A DNA stretch of 64,000 bases. It comes from Streptomonospora nanhaiensis. Lineage in GTDB: Bacteria; Actinomycetota; Actinomycetes; Streptosporangiales; Streptosporangiaceae. Position numbers and translations under genes: made by a program. Location of the stretch: NCBI RefSeq assembly GCF_013410565.1, contig NZ_JACCFO010000001.1, forward strand, positions 1,736,001 through 1,800,000, given 5' to 3'. Positions 31,165 through 39,136 of this stretch are shown here, one piece after another (position 1 is the stretch's first letter; each line of letters begins with the position of its first letter). The notes below the pieces were generated by a model. It worked only from the letters and a program-made list of their open reading frames with translations, did not search any database and was not told the DNA's origin.

Positions 31165-32412
31165 GTGAAATCGACAGGTGGACCCGCACCTGGCCCGGTG
31201 GACGTCCGGACGCGCTCGCTCGCGCCGGATCTGACCCGGGGCTACATGCTGCTGCTCATCGCGCTGGCCCACGCTCCGCTGTTCATCGCCACCGGTGAGG
31301 CCACCGGCGCCGACCGGATGGTGGAGACGGTGCGCACGCTGCTCGTGGACCAGCGGGCCCGCCCGCTGTTCGCCTTCCTGTTCGGCTACGGCCTGGTGCA
31401 GATCATGCTGCGCCAGCAGGCGCGCGGCGCCGAGGAGTGGGGGCCGATCCGCCGGATCATCAGCCGCCGCGGCCTGTGGATGGTGGTCATCGGGCTGGCC
31501 CACACCCTGCTGTTCGTGGACATCATCGCCGTCTACGGGCTGGTGTCGATCCTGTTCGTGGGCCTGCTGCGGGTCTCCGACCGGGCGCTGCTGTGGGGGG
31601 CCGGCCTGGCCATGCTGCCCACGCCGGCCATCGGCTGGATCGTGGCGGGCGGCGCCCTGGCCGGGGAGCCGGGGATCATCACCACCTCCATGACCATGCA
31701 GGACCCCTGGGTGTCGGCCGCCCACCGGTTCCAGTCACTGCCGGTGGAGTTCGCCGGACGCATCCTGGGGGTCACCCCCGCGCTGCTGATGGGCTTCTGG
31801 GCGGCGCGGCGGCGGATCCTGGACGAGCCGGCGCGCTACCGCCGCCCCCTGGTCGTCACCGCCGTGGCCGGGCTGGGCACCGCCGTGGTCGGCGGGCTGC
31901 CGGCCGCGCTGATGTACTCGGGCGCGTGGACGCCGCCGCCCGCGCCCCTGGACCAACTGCTGGCGACCCTGCACTACCCTGCCGGGTTCGCCGGCGGGCT
32001 GGGCTGGGCGGCGCTGATGGGCCTGCTGGCGCTGCGGCTGGACGCGGCCCGGGGGCGCCTGGCCACCGCCGTGGAGGCGCTGGGCCAGCGGTCGATGAGC
32101 TTCTACCTGCTGCAGTCGGTGGTGTTCGTGCTGCTGTTCACCCCTTACGCGCTGAACCTGGGCGCCGAACTGAGCGTGACCGAGGCGTCCCTGGTGGCGG
32201 TGGGCGTGTGGACGGCCTCCCTGGTGCTGGCCGACCTGATGCGCCGCGCGGCGCACCGGGGCCCGGCCGAGATCCTGCTGCGCCGGTTGACCTACGGACG
32301 GCCCGCGCCCGCGGGGGCCGCTGGGGGTCCGGGGGGTGCGGGGGCCGCGTCGGCGCCCGGCGCCGGACCGGCGGCCCGGGGCCCGGCACCGGGGGCCGGG
32401 CCCCGGGCCTGA
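31165..32412 (+). CDS. DUF418 membrane protein
   Basis: A 415-residue integral membrane protein of the DUF418 / YeiB family. The N-terminal part has RSLAPDLTRGYMLLLIALAHAPLFI, then RARPLFAFLFGYGLVQIMLRQQARG and RRGLWMVVIGLAHTLLFVDIIAVYGLVSIL, the standard family pattern. The C-terminal conserved stretch is ALGQRSMSFYLLQSVVFVLLF. About ten membrane segments are visible, and the last 35 residues are a Gly/Ala/Pro-rich tail. The start is GTG 31165 five bases after AGGAGA. Members are of unknown function, possibly acyl transfer or transport. It lies between the PKS block and the pump block; a role in the pathway is possible but unsupported. A perfect 15-bp hairpin follows. Confidence 0.88.
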   Translation: MKSTGGPAPGPVDVRTRSLAPDLTRGYMLLLIALAHAPLFIATGEATGADRMVETVRTLLVDQRARPLFAFLFGYGLVQIMLRQQARGAEEWGPIRRIISRRGLWMVVIGLAHTLLFVDIIAVYGLVSILFVGLLRVSDRALLWGAGLAMLPTPAIGWIVAGGALAGEPGIITTSMTMQDPWVSAAHRFQSLPVEFAGRILGVTPALLMGFWAARRRILDEPARYRRPLVVTAVAGLGTAVVGGLPAALMYSGAWTPPPAPLDQLLATLHYPAGFAGGLGWAALMGLLALRLDAARGRLATAVEALGQRSMSFYLLQSVVFVLLFTPYALNLGAELSVTEASLVAVGVWTASLVLADLMRRAAHRGPAEILLRRLTYGRPAPAGAAGGPGGAGAASAPGAGPAARGPAPGAGPRA

Positions 32413-33015
32413 CCGACGAAGGAGGGCCGCCCGGCGCCCGGCGCCGGGCGGCCCTTCGGCGCGACAGGGCAGGCCAGGACAGGACATGGTGGCCGGCGGA
32501 CTTCCGGTCTGGGACGGCGACCACCGGACCTCGCGGCGGGGGCCGAGGCGGCGACGAGGGCGGCGAGGGTGAGCAGGGCCCGGGGCGGCGAGCAACGGTC
32601 CTCACAGCGGGGGTCAGGGCGCCAACGGGGCGGCGACGGCAGGCAGGGGCCGAGGACACCGATAAGCGGCGCTGTTCGTGGTCGGCTGCGGTCGCGTCGG
32701 GGGCGGCGAGGGCGTGCGGGGAGGGGCCGCGCCGTGAAGACGTAAGGTCGGCGGCGTGGAGGCTTGGCGGATGATGCGGCCGGGACGGTGACCGAAACCC
32801 GGATGTCGCCGGTATACAGGACGGCGCTTTGTCGCCCTCTGCCCCTTTCGCGCCCTCGCAGGGTCATCCCGAAGGCACCCACCAGGCCACACGGAAGTCC
32901 GAGTGACCACATGGTGAGACACCCAGGGCTCCCACCACCCCCTCGCCGCCACGCCGCGTACACCAGCCACCCACCCCCGGACCGGCGTGCGCCCGCCCCC
33001 GGGGCGCGCAACGGC
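32413..33015. other. Intergenic region, no convincing gene
   Basis: About 600 bases between the DUF418 stop and the MMPL1 terminator. After the hairpin at 32423-32455 no reading frame shows protein-like composition. A minus-strand stretch near 32550-32590 reads like a short signal peptide (LLTLAALVAASAPAA) but has no credible gene around it. It may be decayed sequence. Confidence 0.5.
32423..32455 (+). terminator. Hairpin terminator after DUF418
   Basis: A perfect 15-bp stem AGGGCCGCCCGGCGC / GCGCCGGGCGGCCCT with loop CCG, starting 11 bases after the stop, followed by TTC. Confidence 0.8.
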
Positions 33016-33054
33016 GGAGCCCGCCGTCCCGGCTGGGCCGGGGCGGCGGGCTCC
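33016..33054 (-). terminator. Hairpin terminator after MMPL1
   Basis: Outer arms GGAGCCCGCCG and CGGCGGGCTCC (11 bp, perfect) continue inward with CCCGG/CCGGG, giving a stem of about 17 bp. It lies about 40 bases beyond the MMPL1 stop on the minus strand. Confidence 0.75.
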
Positions 33055-33092
33055 TGGTCTCGGCGGTGGACGGAGCCGCCGGCCGCGCGGGG

Positions 33093-35366
33093 TCAGGTCG
33101 CGGCGGTCTGGCCCTTGGGGGCCACGGCCGAGTCTCGGGCGGGCGACGGCGGGGTCCCCGGCGCGGCCGGGTCGTCATCGTCGTCGCCGCTCTCCTCGGG
33201 GATGCCCCAGCGCTGCCACCAGCGGGCCATGGGCGCCGGCGCCCACCAGGCCCACCGGCCCAGCAGCCGCATGGTGGCGGGCACGAGGAGTCCGCGCACG
33301 ATGGTGACGTCGACGGCCAGTGCGATCACCAGGCCGACGCCGATCATCATCAGCACGCTGATGCGGGTGAGCATGAACGAGGCGACCACCACGCCCAGCA
33401 GGATCGCCGCGGCCGTCACGATGCGCGCGGTGTGCTGGACGCCGTAGGCCACCGACTCCACGGTGTCGCCCGTCTTGAGGTAGTTCTCGCGGATGCGGGC
33501 CAGCATGAACACCTCGTAGTCCATGGCCAGGCCGAAGGCCACGGCCGCAACGAGGAGCGGCATGTTGGCGTCGATGTAACCGGGCGACTCGAACCTCAGC
33601 AGGCCTGAGAGGTATCCCTCCTGGAATATCAGCACCATGCCGCCGTAGGCCGCCGACAGCGACAGCGCGTTGAGGACGAGCGTCTTGATCGGCAGGATCA
33701 CCGACCCGAAGGCCATGAACAGCACCACGAACGACACGACCGCGATGATGAGGCCCATCCAGATCAGCCGCTCCCAGAGCATGTCGAGCATGTCGACGAC
33801 ACCGAAGGGGCGGTTGGTGAACAGGGCCTCGGCGCCCTCCGGCGGGTCGAGCGCGCGCAGCTCCTCGGTCATGGGCCCGGCCTCGGGGCCCATGGGGTCC
33901 ATCAGGTAGTACAGGGTGATCCGGGCGAGGTCGCCGTCGGTGCCGGTGACCGAGCCGCGGGTGATGCCCTCGGTGGCCACCATCTCGTCGGTGAACTCCT
34001 CCAGCTGCGCCTGCGCCTGGGGCGTCTCGGCGGAGCCGGGCATGCGCACGACCACGGTGACGATCTTGCTGGGGTCGAACCCGAAGTCCTCCGCCAGCTC
34101 CTCGGTGACCACCAGGCTGTCGGTGCCCGGCGGCAGCGCCCACTCGGCGGGCCGCGCCCAGTTGGCGCTGAGCAGCGGCAGGCCCAGGGTGATCAGCACC
34201 AGCACCAGCGACACGGTGGTGAGCACCGGCCGGCGCATGACGGCGTGGGCGGTGCGGTACCAGCCCTGGCCGCCGCCTTCGGCGCCGTGCCGCGCGTCGC
34301 GGCGGCGGCCGAACCGCGGCAGCGGCACCCGCAGGGAGTTGACCCGGGGGCCGACGATGTAGAGCAGGGCGGGCAGCACGGTGACGGCCGCGATGACCGC
34401 GAAGATCACCACGCTGACACCGGCCCAGGCCAGCGACATCAGGAACCGCGACGGGAACACCAGCAGGCCGCCCAGCGTGGCGGCGACGGTCAGACCCGAC
34501 ACCACCACGGTGCGCCCGGCGGTGGCCATGGTGCGGGTGACCGCCTCGGCCACCGGCTGGCCCTTGGCCAGCTGCTCGCGGAACCGGTTGACGATCAGCA
34601 GCGCGTAGTCGGTGGCCAGGCCCAGGCCCAGCACGATGACGACGTTGATCGCGATGGTGGACAGGTCGACGAACCCGCCGACCAGGCGCAGCACGGCCAG
34701 CGATCCGACGGCCACCACGATGGCGATGGACAGCGGCAGGAGCGCGGCGATCACGCTGCGGAAGACGAACAGCAGCAGGACGAGCAGCAGCGGCGTGGCG
34801 ACCAGCTCGATGACACCCAGGTCCTCGGCGCTGATGCCGTTGAACTGGTCGTTGACCGCGATCAGCCCGCCGAAGCGCTCCTCCAGCTCCTCGACCTCCA
34901 GCAGCGCCTCGAAGTCGGTGTTCTGGTAGTGCTCGACCCGCTCCTCCTCGCTGCTCCCGGGCAGCTGGAAGGTGATGTAGGTCTTGTGGCGGTCCTCCGA
35001 CACGTAGTCGTCGGCCTCGATGGGCCCGGGTCCGGGCTCCCAGTGGCTGCGCTGCCAGTCGTAGGCGTCGGCGGGGACGCGGGCCACCGCCTCCTCGACC
35101 AGGCGGCGGAACTCGGGGTCGTCCACCGTCATGTCGTCGCTCTCGTAGACGACGATGACATCGGCGGTGTTGCGGCCGAGGTCGCCCTCCTGGAGGATCT
35201 CGTCGGCCTGCGTGGACTCGGCGTGGGGGTCGTCGAGCCCGCCTCCGCCGCCGAGCGTGCCCCCCGCCCCGGCCCCCCAGACCCCGCCGAGGACGATGAA
35301 CAGGACGGCGACGGCTAACACCCATCGACGGTGCCGGATGCAGAACTGGCCTAGTGCGGAAAACAT
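33093..35366 (-). CDS. MMPL/RND-type membrane transporter 1
   Basis: A 757-residue, 12-segment membrane protein of the MMPL family, which uses the proton gradient to export lipids and lipidic natural products. The N-terminal helix (RRWVLAVAVLFIVLGGVWG) is followed by a first outer domain. A five-helix block contains GLGLATDYALLIVNRFREQLAKG with the proton-relay D-Y-A pattern and GRTVVVSGLTVAATLGGLLVFP, and a second half repeats it (FGLAMDYEVFMLARIRENYLKTG). The tail is acidic. The start ATG 35366 has AAGGA six bases upstream. The upstream region contains two MerR-type operators, linking its expression to the MerR gene at 14845. Export of the PKS product is the likely role. Confidence 0.93.
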   Translation of the reverse strand: MFSALGQFCIRHRRWVLAVAVLFIVLGGVWGAGAGGTLGGGGGLDDPHAESTQADEILQEGDLGRNTADVIVVYESDDMTVDDPEFRRLVEEAVARVPADAYDWQRSHWEPGPGPIEADDYVSEDRHKTYITFQLPGSSEEERVEHYQNTDFEALLEVEELEERFGGLIAVNDQFNGISAEDLGVIELVATPLLLVLLLFVFRSVIAALLPLSIAIVVAVGSLAVLRLVGGFVDLSTIAINVVIVLGLGLATDYALLIVNRFREQLAKGQPVAEAVTRTMATAGRTVVVSGLTVAATLGGLLVFPSRFLMSLAWAGVSVVIFAVIAAVTVLPALLYIVGPRVNSLRVPLPRFGRRRDARHGAEGGGQGWYRTAHAVMRRPVLTTVSLVLVLITLGLPLLSANWARPAEWALPPGTDSLVVTEELAEDFGFDPSKIVTVVVRMPGSAETPQAQAQLEEFTDEMVATEGITRGSVTGTDGDLARITLYYLMDPMGPEAGPMTEELRALDPPEGAEALFTNRPFGVVDMLDMLWERLIWMGLIIAVVSFVVLFMAFGSVILPIKTLVLNALSLSAAYGGMVLIFQEGYLSGLLRFESPGYIDANMPLLVAAVAFGLAMDYEVFMLARIRENYLKTGDTVESVAYGVQHTARIVTAAAILLGVVVASFMLTRISVLMMIGVGLVIALAVDVTIVRGLLVPATMRLLGRWAWWAPAPMARWWQRWGIPEESGDDDDDPAAPGTPPSPARDSAVAPKGQTAAT

Positions 35367-35436
35367 GGTCGTCCTTGCCTCTCCCTCGGTGATCGCCCGC
35401 CGTCGGACTGGAGCGAAGATCGAATGACGGTACTCA

Positions 35437-35458
35437 AATAGCGACGCTACCCACTATC
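35437..35458. promoter_or_regulatory. MerR-type operator, MMPL1 promoter, proximal
   Basis: AATAGCG and CACTATC separated by eight bases, 71 bp upstream of the MMPL1 start. The geometry and arms match the site in front of the MerR gene with two arm mismatches. Confidence 0.65.
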
Positions 35459-35468
35459 GGTACCGACC

Positions 35469-35519
35469 CTATCCATTTTCCCGGCAAGGCAGGGAGTCCG
35501 CAAGAGGGAAAACGGATAG
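35469..35519. repeat. Long inverted repeat inside the MMPL1 control region
   Basis: CTATCCATTTTCCC (35469-35482) and GGGAAAACGGATAG (35506-35519) pair at 13 of 14 positions around a 23-base spacer. Homology extends outward with a three-base offset (GTACCG on each side). The structure lies between the two MerR-type operators and contains further GATAG half-sites. It could be a cooperative operator array or a cyclase transcript terminator. Confidence 0.6.
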
Positions 35520-35536
35520 CGGTACTGCTCACTATC
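35515..35536. promoter_or_regulatory. MerR-type operator, MMPL1 promoter, distal
   Basis: GATAGCG and CACTATC separated by eight bases (GTACTGCT), 149 bp upstream of the MMPL1 start and 18 bp beyond the cyclase stop. One arm mismatch against the MerR-gene site. Confidence 0.7.
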
Positions 35537-35553
35537 GTAGCGATGGGCGTCCG

Positions 35554-36624
35554 TCAGAGGAAGGCCATGGCCCGCACGGGTGCGCCGAATCCGCCGCGCA
35601 GCTTGGGCACGCCGACGATGAGGGTGGCCCCGCGCTCGGGCACCTGGTCCAGCGCGGCCAGGTTCTCCAGCCCGTAGCGGCCCGTGGTCAGCAGCGTGCG
35701 GTGGGTCAGCGGCTCCACCCGGGTGCCCACGTCCAGGCTGGTGGTGTCGGTGCCGAACCCGACGATGTCGCGCTCGGCGATCAGGAACTCCGCCGCCTCC
35801 ACGCTGACGCCGGGAAAGCGCATGACCTCGGCCGCCCGGTCGAACTGGAGGAACGCCTCGGCGTCGTCCACCCGCCGGTACCAGCCGCTGTCCATGGCCA
35901 CGAACGCGCCCTCGGGGATGCGGCCGTGCTCGCGCTCCCAGCCGCGCAGGTCGTCCACGGTCAACTCGGTGGTGTTCTCCCGCTCGGCGCGGTCGGCGAT
36001 GCGCACCACCACCAGGGGGGCGACCAGGTCCTCCAGCCGGATCTCGTCGGCGGTGGCCAGGCCCGCCTCGGAGTGCGCCGGCACGTCCATGTGGGTGCCG
36101 GCGTGCTCGTTGAAGGTCCACTCCGCGGAGTTGAACCCCATCACGTCCTCGAACATGACCTGCCGCTGCTCGGGCTTGCGCACGTAGAACTGGAACACCG
36201 GGAAGTCCGCGCTGAGCGGGTGGGTGAGGTCCACGATCCGCCGGCCGCCCCGGCGCAGCATGTCGGGGACCGACTCCGGATAGTCGGAGGGGGCCGGGGG
36301 GTCGGCCGGCGCGGCCGCGGCCGCCGCCGGCGAGGCGGCGAGCACGGCGGTGCCGGCCAGGCCCAGCGCACCGGCCACGGCGGCCCGCAGCGCGGTGCGC
36401 CGGGAGGTGGCGGCGCGGCCGGGCGCCGCTGAGGCGTCCGCCTCGGCCGCGCGGGCCTGCGGCCCGGCCGGGCGGGGGCGGCGGTCCACGGTGCTTCCGG
36501 CGTGGCCGGGGTGTCCGTCGGTGCGGGCGCCGGCCTCCGGCGCGTCCGCGCCCGCCTGGTGGCACCGGCACACGTGCTGGTCCTGCGCGCCGATCGCGGC
36601 CAGGATCACTTGGGGCGAGCACAT
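35554..36624 (-). CDS. Exported cyclase-family (kynurenine-formamidase-like) hydrolase
   Basis: A 356-residue metal-dependent hydrolase of the cyclase family. The hallmark HxGTHxDxPxH appears as HAGTHMDVPAH, with further family blocks RIVDLTHPLSADFPVFQF, GAFVAMDSGWYRR and DIVGFGTDTTSLD. The N-terminus MCSPQVILAAIG is typical of actinobacterial relatives. After an unusually long spacer of about 65 residues comes a twin-arginine signal (SRRTALRAAVAGALGLAGTAVLA), so export by Tat is likely. Family members hydrolyse amides or lactones, or carry out cyclisation. The start ATG 36624 has GAGGAG eight bases upstream. It is 26 bases downstream of MMPL2 on the same strand, so the two are probably cotranscribed. 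The enzyme may act on the exported product; substrate unknown. Confidence 0.88.
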   Translation of the reverse strand: MCSPQVILAAIGAQDQHVCRCHQAGADAPEAGARTDGHPGHAGSTVDRRPRPAGPQARAAEADASAAPGRAATSRRTALRAAVAGALGLAGTAVLAASPAAAAAAPADPPAPSDYPESVPDMLRRGGRRIVDLTHPLSADFPVFQFYVRKPEQRQVMFEDVMGFNSAEWTFNEHAGTHMDVPAHSEAGLATADEIRLEDLVAPLVVVRIADRAERENTTELTVDDLRGWEREHGRIPEGAFVAMDSGWYRRVDDAEAFLQFDRAAEVMRFPGVSVEAAEFLIAERDIVGFGTDTTSLDVGTRVEPLTHRTLLTTGRYGLENLAALDQVPERGATLIVGVPKLRGGFGAPVRAMAFL

Positions 36625-36650
36625 GGTGCGACTCCTCGTCGTGGGGGTGG

Positions 36651-39011
36651 TCAGGTCCGGCCGGTGGGCCCGGAGGGCTCCATGGACGGCTCGGCGGGCG
36701 GTTCGCCGCCGGGTCGGGCGGCCGCGGGCGCGGGAGCGGCCGCGGGGACCGGGCGGTGCGGGGCGGGGCCGGCGGGATCGGCGGGCGGCGCGTCCGGCTC
36801 CGGTTCGTCGCGCAGGCCGAAGCGCCGCTGGAAGCGCTGGAGCGGCGCGGGCGCCCACCAGGTGGCGCGCCCGGTCAGCGCCATCAGGGCCGGCAGCAGG
36901 AACCCGCGCACCACGGTGGCGTCCATGAGGATCGCCAGGGCCACGCCGATGCCCAGCATCTGCATGTTGGTGATCTGGGAGGAGCCGATGCCGAACAGCA
37001 CCACGGCCAGGATCAGCGCGGCGGCGGTGACCAGGCCGCCGGTGCGCTGGAGGCCCAGGGCGATCGCGGCGCGGTGGTCGCCGCCGCGGTCGTACTCCTC
37101 CTTGATGCGCGACAGGACGATGATGTTGTAGTCCATCGACAGCCCGAAGGTCAGGCAGAACATCAGCACCGGCAGCGTGGTCTCGATCTGGCCGATGGGG
37201 TCGAACCCCAGCAGCGCCGCGCCGTTGCCGTCCTGCCAGATCCACACGGCCGCGCCGAACATCACCGTCAGGCTCAGCCCGTTGAGGACCAGGGTCTGCA
37301 CCGACACCAGGACGCTGCCGGTGAACAGGAACATCAGGACCAGGGCGGCGACGACGATGATCGCCAGCGCCACCGGCAGCCGCTCGGCCAGCGCGTCCTG
37401 GGCGTCGAAGAAGGTCGCCGCCTGCCCGGTCACCAGCGCGCCGGGGATCTCGCGCAGCTCCTCGACCAGGGCCCGGCTCTCGGGCGAGACCGCGGCGATG
37501 TCCTCCTCGGGCACCACCGAGAACGCCATGCGGTCCCCGGCGATGCGCTCGGTGTCCACCGGGGTGGGCGCGTAGGCCAGGGCGCCCTCCTGGAAGGTGC
37601 CCAGCGGGGTGACGACCGCGAACACCCCGTCCATCTCCGACAGCTCGGCGGCGCGGGTGGGCACCAGCAGCGGGTCCTCGGCGGGGTCCTCGGCGGTGAC
37701 GGGCAGCAGCACGTCGATGCCGCCGTCGGCGCGGCCGGGGAACTCCTCCTCGGCGGCCTCGGCGACCTGGCGCGACTCGGAGTGGCCGGGCAGCTGGCGG
37801 TGGTCGGCCGGCCCCAGCTCCACCCGCAGGAACGGCACCGCCAGCAGCAGGAGCAGCGCGGTGGTGCCCACGGCGAACAGCGGCGCGCGGCGCATGACCG
37901 CCACCGCCAGGCGGTACCAGGTGCGCCCGCTCTGCCGCTCGTCGGACTCGGTGGCCGCGGCGCGGCGGCGCAGCCGCAGCATCCGGTAGACGTCGAGCGC
38001 GTCGATGCGGTCGCCCAGCAGCACCAGCGCGGCCGGCACCAGCACCAGCACGGCCGCCGCGCAGAACAGCACCACGGGGATCCCGGCGTAGGCGAAGGAC
38101 CGCAGGAAGTACTGCGGGAACACGAGCATGGACGACAGCGCCACCGCGACCGTCAGGGCCGAGAACACCACGGTGCGCCCGGCCGTGGCGATGGTGGCGC
38201 CCACGGCGCGGCGGACCTCGGGGCGCCGTTCGCGCTCCTCGCGGTAGCGGCGCAGGAACAGCAGCGCGTAGTCGATGGCCAGCCCCAGCCCCAGGCCGGT
38301 GGCGAGGTTCTGGGCGAAGATCGACACGTCGGCGAACTCGGTGATCACCCGCAGCACGCCGTTGGTGGTGGCGATGGTGACCACGCCGACGATGAGGGGC
38401 ACCAGCGCGGCGACCACGCTGCGGAAGACGAACAGCAGGATCACCAGCGTGATCGGCAGCGCGAACAGCTCGCCGCGCACGGTGTCGGCCTCGACGGTGG
38501 ACTCGGTCTCGGTGCGCACCGCCGCCTCGCCGCCCAGCTCCACGGCGACGTCGCCCTGCTCGCCGCGGAACTCCGGCGCCAGGCGGGTGAAGGTCTCGGA
38601 GACGGTGTTCTCGTCGCCGGTGATGCGGGCGGTGATCATCGCGGCCTGGCCGTCGGTGGAGCGCAGCGGCAGCGCGCCGCTTGTCCAGTAGGAGGTGACC
38701 CCGGTGACCCCCTCCTCGGCCTCCAGCCGCTCGACCAGGTCCTCCCCGGCCGCGACCACGTCGGGGTGCTCCACGGGGGTGTCCTCGGCGGTGGGGCGCA
38801 CCAGCAGCACGAGGTTGGGCCGGCTGCCGGGGAAGCGCTCGTCGATGACCTCGGTGGCCCGCGCCGACTCCGAGGACAGGTCCTCGGTGCCGCCGCTGAG
38901 CAGCCGGGACGCGGCGCCGGAGCCCAGCACCATCATGGCCGCCACGAAGGCGAGCGAGACGACCAGCACGAGCACGGGCCGCGCTGTCAGCTTGTCGAGT
39001 CTTGCGAACAT
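36651..39011 (-). CDS. MMPL/RND-type membrane transporter 2
   Basis: A 786-residue MMPL-family exporter with two homologous halves. Half 1 has the N-terminal helix LVLVVSLAFVAAMMVLG, an outer domain and GLGLGLAIDYALLFLRRYREERERR with GRTVVFSALTVAVALSSMLVFP. Half 2 has TFGLSMDYNIIVLSRIKEEYDRGG. Proton-relay Asp-Tyr pairs are present in both. The C-terminal 60 residues are a Pro/Ala-rich acidic tail. The start ATG 39011 has GGAGAG seven bases upstream. It is only moderately similar to MMPL1 by eye, so it is not a recent duplicate. It forms an operon with the Tat-type cyclase and follows the FAD monooxygenase, from which a 10-bp hairpin separates it. Confidence 0.93.
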   Translation of the reverse strand: MFARLDKLTARPVLVLVVSLAFVAAMMVLGSGAASRLLSGGTEDLSSESARATEVIDERFPGSRPNLVLLVRPTAEDTPVEHPDVVAAGEDLVERLEAEEGVTGVTSYWTSGALPLRSTDGQAAMITARITGDENTVSETFTRLAPEFRGEQGDVAVELGGEAAVRTETESTVEADTVRGELFALPITLVILLFVFRSVVAALVPLIVGVVTIATTNGVLRVITEFADVSIFAQNLATGLGLGLAIDYALLFLRRYREERERRPEVRRAVGATIATAGRTVVFSALTVAVALSSMLVFPQYFLRSFAYAGIPVVLFCAAAVLVLVPAALVLLGDRIDALDVYRMLRLRRRAAATESDERQSGRTWYRLAVAVMRRAPLFAVGTTALLLLLAVPFLRVELGPADHRQLPGHSESRQVAEAAEEEFPGRADGGIDVLLPVTAEDPAEDPLLVPTRAAELSEMDGVFAVVTPLGTFQEGALAYAPTPVDTERIAGDRMAFSVVPEEDIAAVSPESRALVEELREIPGALVTGQAATFFDAQDALAERLPVALAIIVVAALVLMFLFTGSVLVSVQTLVLNGLSLTVMFGAAVWIWQDGNGAALLGFDPIGQIETTLPVLMFCLTFGLSMDYNIIVLSRIKEEYDRGGDHRAAIALGLQRTGGLVTAAALILAVVLFGIGSSQITNMQMLGIGVALAILMDATVVRGFLLPALMALTGRATWWAPAPLQRFQRRFGLRDEPEPDAPPADPAGPAPHRPVPAAAPAPAAARPGGEPPAEPSMEPSGPTGRT

Positions 39012-39075
39012 CAGGTTTCTCTCCGGCTCGAACAGGCAGGTGGGTGCGCTCGGGTCGTGCGGTGGGGGCGCGGGA

Positions 39076-39106
39076 CGGCGGCGGGCCGGACTCCGACCCG
39101 CCGCCG
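39076..39106 (-). terminator. Hairpin after the FAD monooxygenase
   Basis: CGGCGGCGGG and CCCGCCGCCG (10 bp, perfect) around an 11-base loop, 31 bases beyond the monooxygenase stop on the minus strand. It may partly uncouple the monooxygenase from MMPL2. Confidence 0.55.
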
Positions 39107-39136
39107 GGTGCCGCCGCGGGCGCGGCGGCCGGGTGG

